The translations under genes were made by a program, and so were the position numbers. From Carpediemonas membranifera (lineage: Eukaryota > Fornicata), in the NCBI GenBank assembly GCA_019828565.1, contig JAHDYR010000053.1:1054001-1118000 (forward strand): 64,000 nt of DNA. The letters run 5' to 3'. Of this stretch, positions 60,206 to 64,000 are shown in pieces (position 1 is the stretch's first letter; each line of letters begins with the position of its first letter). Below the pieces are notes generated by a model. That model worked only from the letters and a program-made list of their open reading frames with translations. It was not told the origin of the DNA and searched no databases.

Positions 60206-60983
60206 CTACATGACGGGTACCGATATCAGGGTGGGGCCGGCCGCCTCCTCCTCCGTCTCGGTGTCCAGGTCATGGTCTGCTGAGGACAGGCCAGCAGTCG
60301 CCCCACTGGACTTGATATCATCTGGAACGCTGCGATTGCGGTTGTATAGACCGGCCATGACACGCTGGGGGTCCTCCGTGATGGAGACGACGCCAACCTC
60401 AGAGGCGCCGCGGGTGCGGGCATTCTGGAACCACTGTGTGAGTGATGGAACGGAGACATACTGTCCGGACGCGGGTGGTCTCGAGACCGATGTACTTTGC
60501 GATATTACTGATGGCCTCTCTCGATGGGTAACGATTGGTCTTGAAGCAGCCGACAAGGATGCTATACTGATGTGATGAGAAGCACCGACCACGCCTTCCA
60601 CGTATTTGATTGCGTTGCTTCTTTCTTATTGGCAATTTGGGGGCAGTGGAGCCTTCAATTCGCCGAAGTTCTTCCATAGCTGCCACCAGCGCTTGGGAGA
60701 GTTGTTCAGTGGTCAAATTATCGCTACTAGAAGCATTCAAAGCATATTTGCTGTCATTTGCTCCTTCTTCGGCAAAATTCATGAGACACAAAGAGAAGTG
60801 CTTTTTGGTTCGGTCTGGCGAATTTGTTTCCACTTTTTTCTGGCCGGCAATGATCCAGATATCCGTCATGCGACATGGCATGGAGCCGACTGAACTCTCC
60901 GAGTTGACCCTTGTACCATTCAAAATGAATTTCCTTTTTTCCAGCAAATCTCGTACAACCCGAAAAAGATGGGAATTGATCAT
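60206..60983 (-). CDS. Homeodomain protein (249 aa, one intron)
   Basis: Exon 1 is 60462-60983 and exon 2 is 60206-60433. The homeodomain runs across the splice: FSSHQYSILVGCFKTNRYPS, then IAKYIGLETTRVRT joined to WFQNARTRG, giving the helix-3 core WFQN.R with invariant Trp, Phe and Asn. The N-terminal basic arm (KKQRNQIRGRRG) is present. A sequence-specific DNA-binding regulator. The start is uncertain: 60983 keeps the open frame and sits just after an AATTTTTCA element; 60782 (MNFAEEGAND, 182 aa) is the alternative. TAAATAAG follows the stop within 30 nt. Confidence 0.82.
60434..60461 (-). other. Intron inside the homeobox (28 nt)
   Basis: Minus strand: begins GTATGT and ends ATCACTCACACAG. 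Phase 0; removal restores VRTWFQNARTRG. Confidence 0.92.
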
Positions 60984-61085
60984 CAGAAAATTGCATTGAA
61001 AAATTCATTTGCGCGGCAGTTTCGTTCCCATTGGCGGATTGGACCGGGCGTGGAGCGACAGTACAGCCAGAACTCTCTTCATTGT

Positions 61086-62056
61086 GTCTCCCCAATTTTG
61101 CCATCAATTTTTTTGGGAAGAGGAGAAACGTCTTCTGGCTGACACAAGCACCACTGGGGGGCGAGAGGAGGTGGGGCGAGGCCTTCCCGGAAAATAGGGT
61201 ATTCTCCTTTTCGGCAAAAATGGCTGAAACGTTCCTTTCGCTCAAGTCGCATTCACAATGGCTGGTTTCGGCAAGGCTAAAGGAAAGAAGGGCAAGAAGG
61301 CCGGCCGTAAGGCTGTTGATGCGTTCGCCAAGAAGGAGTGGTACAACATCCGCGCCCCCGCTGTCTTCACTGACCGCGATGCTGGTGTTACCTGCGTGAA
61401 CCGCACCCAGGGTACTCGCATTGCCTCCGACTCTCTTAAGGGCCGCGTTTTCGAGATCAACCTCGCTGATCTCCAGAACGACGAGGAGGTTGGCTTCCGC
61501 AAGATGCTCCTCCGCTGCGACGATGTCCGCGGTGACGACGTCCTCACCAACTTCCACGGCATGGAGATGACCTCCGAGAAGAAGTACTCTCTTGTCCGCA
61601 AGTGGCAGACCATGGTTGAGAACTCCATCGACATCCGCACCATCGAGGGCTACGTTTTCCGTGTCTTCTCCGTTGCTTTCACGAAGAAGAAGTACGGCCA
61701 GGCCAAGCGTAACTGCTACGCCCAGACTGCCCAGGTCAAGCAGATCCGCCGCAAGATGACTGAGGTCCTCGAGAAGGAGTGCCGCGATTGCACCATCAGC
61801 AAGTTCTTCGAGAAGGTCATGCAGGAGTCTATCTCCAAGGACATCGAGAAGTCCTGCTCCGCCATCTTCCCCCTCCAGAACTGCTACGTCACCCGCGTGA
61901 AGCTCGTCCGTGCCCCCAAGGTCAACCTTAACCTTATCACCGACATCCACACCGACAAGAAGGTCGACGCCGGCAAGAAGGTCGAGAAGGTTGCCCCTTC
62001 CAGCATCGATGCTTAAGCTCCGTAAAACGGTCCCATAATTCCATTATCAGTTTACT
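61086..62056 (+). repeat. Direct repeat copy 1 (971 bp, RPS3A unit)
   Basis: Contains the promoter, RPS3A gene and short 3' UTR. It is almost identical to 62586-63556. Differences seen: one C more in the C run at the left edge of copy 2, C/T at 61305 versus 62805, and T/C at 61929 versus 63429. A further short match (CAGCCAGAACTCTC) lies just upstream of both. Confidence 0.95.
61258..62016 (+). CDS. RPS3A: 40S ribosomal protein eS1 (RPS3A), copy 1 (252 aa)
   Basis: A structural protein of the small ribosomal subunit platform. Basic N-terminus (MAGFGKAKGKKGKKAGRKAV), then the family core DAFAKKEWYNIRAPAVF, RVFEINLADLQNDE, LLRCDDVRGDDVLTNFHGM and CYAQTAQVKQIRRKM, with a Lys-rich C-terminal end. 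Length is normal for protists. Codons are strongly C-ending, as in PFOR. GTAAAAC lies five bases after the stop. The sequence before the ATG has AAACGTTCC and CAATTTTTTT elements. Confidence 0.97.
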   Translation: MAGFGKAKGKKGKKAGRKAVDAFAKKEWYNIRAPAVFTDRDAGVTCVNRTQGTRIASDSLKGRVFEINLADLQNDEEVGFRKMLLRCDDVRGDDVLTNFHGMEMTSEKKYSLVRKWQTMVENSIDIRTIEGYVFRVFSVAFTKKKYGQAKRNCYAQTAQVKQIRRKMTEVLEKECRDCTISKFFEKVMQESISKDIEKSCSAIFPLQNCYVTRVKLVRAPKVNLNLITDIHTDKKVDAGKKVEKVAPSSIDA

Positions 62057-62585
62057 ATTGGCGCAATCCGAGAGGAAAGTTCGACTGGTCGACGATGAAA
62101 GACGATCCAGCTGTTCAACGCTGCCAGTTGATGGCACCACCCCTGACAGCTTGCATGGTAGTCTCTCTGCCTTGAGCGGCGCCTGTCGCGAGCAGAGAGC
62201 GGGAACGTAAAGGGGAGGACCCGGCTCTATCTCGCATTCGCCTGCGAGCGTTGGTTTCTAGGCGTCTATACGTCATATGCGTTGGCGTACAGTTACTCTA
62301 CAGGCTTGTTTTCAAACATAAGTTCCGTTGGTCGTAAGTCCGATGAGGGTTCTCATCAGGTTATTGTTGAGTCTAATTAGCTGCGTTTTACAGCGTAAAC
62401 GGCTCATATTGGCGATCGTCGCGTCTGCCAGCGACACTGGGGCATGGGGTCGATGCATGGTATCTCCCCGGGTTCACCCTACCTTGCCTATTGGATAGTA
62501 GTTAGGAGGATTTGTTCACATATTAGACGCATGCTCCATTCACTCGCGAAAACTGCTCAGCCAGAACTCTCGCTCACTGTTGTCG
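62057..62585. other. Gene-free spacer with structured sequence
   Basis: About 530 bp between the eS1 copies, no coding frame. It starts GGCGCAATCCGAGAGGAAAG (62060-62079), similar to the GAGGAAAG box of RNase P RNA, and further on has TTTACAGCGTAAACGGCTCA (62387-62406). Hairpins are seen at ACTGG/CCAGT (62085-62129) and GATGAG/CTCATC (62342-62357). A structured RNA gene is possible but unproven. Confidence 0.3.
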
Positions 62586-63556
62586 TCTCCCCCAATTTTG
62601 CCATCAATTTTTTTGGGAAGAGGAGAAACGTCTTCTGGCTGACACAAGCACCACTGGGGGGCGAGAGGAGGTGGGGCGAGGCCTTCCCGGAAAATAGGGT
62701 ATTCTCCTTTTCGGCAAAAATGGCTGAAACGTTCCTTTCGCTCAAGTCGCATTCACAATGGCTGGTTTCGGCAAGGCTAAAGGAAAGAAGGGCAAGAAGG
62801 CCGGTCGTAAGGCTGTTGATGCGTTCGCCAAGAAGGAGTGGTACAACATCCGCGCCCCCGCTGTCTTCACTGACCGCGATGCTGGTGTTACCTGCGTGAA
62901 CCGCACCCAGGGTACTCGCATTGCCTCCGACTCTCTTAAGGGCCGCGTTTTCGAGATCAACCTCGCTGATCTCCAGAACGACGAGGAGGTTGGCTTCCGC
63001 AAGATGCTCCTCCGCTGCGACGATGTCCGCGGTGACGACGTCCTCACCAACTTCCACGGCATGGAGATGACCTCCGAGAAGAAGTACTCTCTTGTCCGCA
63101 AGTGGCAGACCATGGTTGAGAACTCCATCGACATCCGCACCATCGAGGGCTACGTTTTCCGTGTCTTCTCCGTTGCTTTCACGAAGAAGAAGTACGGCCA
63201 GGCCAAGCGTAACTGCTACGCCCAGACTGCCCAGGTCAAGCAGATCCGCCGCAAGATGACTGAGGTCCTCGAGAAGGAGTGCCGCGATTGCACCATCAGC
63301 AAGTTCTTCGAGAAGGTCATGCAGGAGTCTATCTCCAAGGACATCGAGAAGTCCTGCTCCGCCATCTTCCCCCTCCAGAACTGCTACGTCACCCGCGTGA
63401 AGCTCGTCCGTGCCCCCAAGGTCAACCTCAACCTTATCACCGACATCCACACCGACAAGAAGGTCGACGCCGGCAAGAAGGTCGAGAAGGTTGCCCCTTC
63501 CAGCATCGATGCTTAAGCTCCGTAAAACGGTCCCATAATTCCATTATCAGTTTACT
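62586..63556 (+). repeat. Direct repeat copy 2 (971 bp, RPS3A unit)
   Basis: Second copy of the RPS3A unit, offset by exactly 1,500 bp from copy 1. Identity ends on the right after ...CATTATCAGTTTACT. Confidence 0.95.
62758..63516 (+). CDS. RPS3A: 40S ribosomal protein eS1 (RPS3A), copy 2 (252 aa)
   Basis: The encoded protein is identical to copy 1; the two base differences in the gene are silent (GGC/GGT and CTT/CTC). The upstream 170 bp and the 3' UTR with GTAAAAC are also duplicated, so both copies should be expressed alike. Beyond 63556 sequence is unique and leads into the LC8 gene. Confidence 0.97.
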   Translation: MAGFGKAKGKKGKKAGRKAVDAFAKKEWYNIRAPAVFTDRDAGVTCVNRTQGTRIASDSLKGRVFEINLADLQNDEEVGFRKMLLRCDDVRGDDVLTNFHGMEMTSEKKYSLVRKWQTMVENSIDIRTIEGYVFRVFSVAFTKKKYGQAKRNCYAQTAQVKQIRRKMTEVLEKECRDCTISKFFEKVMQESISKDIEKSCSAIFPLQNCYVTRVKLVRAPKVNLNLITDIHTDKKVDAGKKVEKVAPSSIDA

Positions 63557-63691
63557 GGCGATGGATTGGACCGCACACAAGGAGCGCGGGATAAATTCAT
63601 TCGTGTTGTCTGGCCTTCGTGCTGTGTGACCGTATACATTTGCCAATGTATCAACGTAATGCTGACCTCCAGCAAAACACAACAAGGCCAA

Positions 63692-63967
63692 ATGGCGGAA
63701 CAGTTCAAGAATGCTCTTGTAACGGAATGCGACATGAACGAAGAGCTAAAGGTTGATATTGCCGAGCTTGTAGTGACGGCAATTGAGAAGTTCCCGTCGG
63801 ACCTCGAACAAGCGTCAAAATCTCTGAAGGAGACGCTTGATCAGAAGTTTGGCGGGAATTTCCAGGTTGTTCTCGGGTCGGGATTCTCGTATGCTGTGGC
63901 GCATGAAGAAGGCTGCCTTTTGCTGATGTTCCAGGGACCAATTGGTGCTCTCGTGTTCAAGTGCTGA
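63692..63967 (+). CDS. Dynein light chain, LC8/DLC family (91 aa)
   Basis: A dimeric hub protein of cytoplasmic and axonemal dynein. It matches LC8 in length and order: DMNEELKVDIAELVVTAIEK for helices 1 and start of 2, ASKSLKETLDQKFGGNFQVV, then GSGFSYAVAHEEGCLLLMFQ and IGALVFK for the beta strands. It is a divergent member (human LC8 has KKYNPTWHCIVG and FGSYVTHE at these points). The ATG at 63692 gives the family length; the frame is open upstream but unlike LC8. Only 30 bases follow in the window, with no clear poly(A)-like element. Confidence 0.85.
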   Translation: MAEQFKNALVTECDMNEELKVDIAELVVTAIEKFPSDLEQASKSLKETLDQKFGGNFQVVLGSGFSYAVAHEEGCLLLMFQGPIGALVFKC

Positions 63968-64000
63968 AGTCTGGTGTGATGAGCCGTTTGTAAGCATTAT

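Noticed and set aside
62444-62899. Plus-strand frame overlapping the start of the second eS1 gene
   Set aside because: It runs through the duplicated promoter and out of frame into eS1; the same frame lies in copy 1, and composition is not protein-like.
1-64000. CRISPR array or bacterial operons
   Set aside because: No regularly spaced repeats; genes have eukaryotic domains, introns and poly(A)-like signals. The FBPase and Fanzor genes have prokaryotic relatives but sit in eukaryotic context.

Overview
The window comes from a nuclear genome of an anaerobic, flagellated protist, most likely a free-living metamonad of the Carpediemonas/fornicate type (inference; no rRNA marker is present). Supporting signs: tandem pyruvate:ferredoxin oxidoreductase (PFOR) genes, eukaryotic proteins throughout (RuvBL2, UBA3, DNA polymerase kappa, MRT4, eS1, kinesin-12, LC8 dynein light chain, a homeodomain protein, a small Tim chaperone), compact GC-rich genes, and seven spliceosomal introns of only 28-37 nt with GTnnGT donors and TTACCCAG/TCACACAG-like acceptors, close to the Giardia style. 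Stops are followed within a few bases by an (A/G)TAAA element that looks like a poly(A) signal.

Layout. 1-12036: head-to-tail PFOR array with a ~4.0 kb unit (the tail of one copy, one copy with three +1 indels, two intact copies). 12-19 kb: an SLC13 transporter, a tRNA-Ser(UGA) lying between inverted repeats, a Firmicutes-type (class III) fructose-1,6-bisphosphatase, a JHY-like protein and MRT4 (one intron). 19.4-21.1 kb: a Fanzor (eukaryotic TnpB-like) gene flanked by direct repeats and followed by strong hairpins. 21-31 kb: RuvBL2, a TPGS1-like protein, a small acidic protein, RarA/WRNIP1, a small Tim gene in three exons that is easy to miss, a UVSSA-like protein, a Nudix hydrolase and a kinesin-12. 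31-35 kb: a low-complexity protein and a reverse transcriptase gene. 35-38.5 kb: UBA3 and DNA polymerase kappa, divergently transcribed.

38.5-53 kb is one giant gene, about 4,840 codons, encoding a secreted or surface protein of ten FG-GAP propeller blocks, each closed by a cysteine-rich module, with a C-terminal membrane helix and a proline-rich tail. A single-base break at 45603-45606 splits it in the present sequence. 53-61 kb: an RCC1-repeat protein, an HhH-GPD DNA glycosylase-like protein (one intron), two small membrane proteins, a PH/C2-like protein, a two-TM protein and a homeodomain protein (one intron). 61-64 kb: two nearly identical eS1 (RPS3A) genes exactly 1,500 bp apart, then an LC8 dynein light chain.

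Themes: anaerobic energy metabolism and a mitochondrion-related organelle (PFOR, small Tim), DNA repair (RarA/WRNIP1, pol kappa, UVSSA-like, HhH-GPD), cytoskeleton and flagellum (kinesin-12, LC8, TPGS1-like, JHY-like), ribosome biogenesis (MRT4, eS1, RuvBL2) and two selfish elements (Fanzor, RT). Several frame breaks sit in G/C homopolymers and may be uncorrected assembly indels.
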